NCBI RefSeq assembly: GCF_003710905.1
Contig: NZ_RHHV01000005.1
Coordinates: 558,001 to 622,000 of the forward strand
Length of the DNA: 64,000 bases
From: Brevibacillus parabrevis
Lineage (GTDB): Bacteria > Bacillota > Bacilli > Brevibacillales > Brevibacillaceae
Direction: 5' to 3'
The translations under genes were made by a program, and so were the position numbers. Below are positions 63,478-64,000 of the stretch, one piece after another (the stretch's first letter is position 1; the number at the start of each line of letters is the position of its first letter). The notes under the pieces are model-generated. The model did not search any database and was not told the origin of the DNA. It saw nothing but the letters and a program-made list of their open reading frames with translations.

Positions 63478-63515
63478 TGCCCCGGGAGCCAGGAACAGGC
63501 TGCGGGGCTATTTTT
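63478..63515 (+). terminator. Terminator after the plus-strand glycosyltransferase gene
   Basis: GCCCCGGGAGCC and GGCTGCGGGGC form the stem around AGGAACA, followed by TATTTTT. Confidence 0.7.
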
Positions 63516-63542
63516 CATTCTGGGACAAAAACGAGGTGGAAC

Positions 63543-64000
63543 GTGAATACATCTTTGCTTAGTTTGCGGGCGTACAATTTCTTTTACTTTTCCTTGCTGT
63601 CGATTTTTATTTCGTTTTTACCAGTTTACTTGAGCTTTCGCGGTGTTACGCCGGCACAAATCGGCGTGTTGATTGGAGCAGGCTCCTTTATCGGCATTTT
63701 GTCGCAGCCGTTTTGGGGGATGGTCAGCGACCGGACGAAAACGATCAAGCGGGTCATTCTCGTCACGCTGGGCTTATCCATCGTTTCAGGAATTGCGTTG
63801 TTTACGACGACTCCGTTTTTCGCGTTGTTTTTGCTCGTAGGCGCCATGTATTTTTTCCTGTTGCCGACCGATCCTTTGACAGAGAGTCTCAACTATCGGA
63901 TGGCTGAGCAGCATCGCACAAGCTTTGGCTCCATTCGCACATTTGGCGCAGTCGGCTACGCTACAGCGTCTTTGTTCATCGGCTGGACGCTCGACCGATT
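63543..64000 (+). CDS. MFS transporter (partial, N-terminal part)
   Basis: The first 152 residues of a major facilitator family protein, open to the right edge. Starts MNTSLLSLRAYNFFYFSLLS; several membrane spans; the loop between spans 2 and 3 has QPFWGMVSDRTKTIKRVI, the MFS motif A region. The LTESLNYRMAEQ and FGSIRTFGAVGYA blocks are like the PPP/YwbF-type sugar or nucleoside porters. GTG start with GAGGTGG about 4-5 nt upstream. Confidence 0.85.
   Translation, partial: MNTSLLSLRAYNFFYFSLLSIFISFLPVYLSFRGVTPAQIGVLIGAGSFIGILSQPFWGMVSDRTKTIKRVILVTLGLSIVSGIALFTTTPFFALFLLVGAMYFFLLPTDPLTESLNYRMAEQHRTSFGSIRTFGAVGYATASLFIGWTLDR

Overview
The window is a contiguous stretch of a Gram-positive, spore-forming Firmicutes chromosome, most likely Brevibacillus (Paenibacillaceae). 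Supporting this are three tRNA-sensing T-box leaders, the infC-rpmI-rplT cluster with an AUU start, ytxC-thrS and pheS-pheT-zapA...mutS2 gene orders known from Bacillus, a gerA-type germination operon, the spore protein gene sspI, and AGGAGG-type ribosome binding sites. No rRNA, tRNA, CRISPR array, prophage or insertion sequence was seen. The assignment to Brevibacillus rests on overall character, not on a database match.

Layout. 1-10 kb: start of a DedA-type membrane protein, a small conserved protein, mqnC (futalosine menaquinone pathway), sporulation gene ytxC, T-box-controlled thrS, a soluble globin-coupled chemoreceptor carrying a zinc-binding CZB domain, moaA, and the IF3/L35/L20 operon behind a structured leader. 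10-20 kb: a small secreted protein, cysH and sat (sulfate assimilation), then ilvB-ilvN-ilvC-leuA-leuB behind a strong promoter and a leucine (CUC) T-box; leuCD are absent. 19-27 kb: K+ channel subunit KtrB, a MocR regulator divergent from moaB, a B12-binding radical SAM enzyme whose 3' end runs into a 5'-truncated alkD, a DedA protein with a switch-like leader, and a DUF1294 protein.

26.5-39.4 kb is the main accessory region: an IclR regulator followed by twelve co-directional genes that encode a complete route from 3-hydroxyanthranilate through meta-type ring cleavage (HAAO, ACMSD, semialdehyde dehydrogenase, RidA-type deaminase, tautomerase, decarboxylase, hydratase, aldolase, acylating acetaldehyde dehydrogenase) to pyruvate and acetyl-CoA, plus kynureninase, an amino acid permease and a secreted LVIVD-repeat protein. 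Tryptophan dioxygenase, formamidase and kynurenine monooxygenase are not in the window, so the cluster appears built to use imported or externally supplied kynurenine-type or 3-hydroxyanthranilate-type compounds.

39.5-51.7 kb: a gerA-gerB-gerC-gerB' germination operon, sspI, ktrA, an rRNA/tRNA methyltransferase gene, a LysR remnant, a DUF2225 protein, and pheST behind a phenylalanine (UUC) T-box. 51.7-64 kb: zapA, larE-larB (nickel-pincer cofactor steps, no larC), a holin-like membrane protein, mutS2, a DUF350 protein, a 2Fe-2S ferredoxin, a 24-residue membrane peptide behind a structured leader, a nucleotide-sugar dehydrogenase, a cold shock protein, a DppA-type D-aminopeptidase, two divergent glycosyltransferases and the start of an MFS transporter.

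The most interesting unexplained items are the dedA leader with mutually exclusive hairpins around its ribosome binding site, a putative ~130-nt small RNA or attenuated leader upstream of the globin chemoreceptor, the palindrome between the ilvB promoter and its T-box, the radical-SAM/alkD deletion junction, and the leader/peptide unit before the sugar dehydrogenase.
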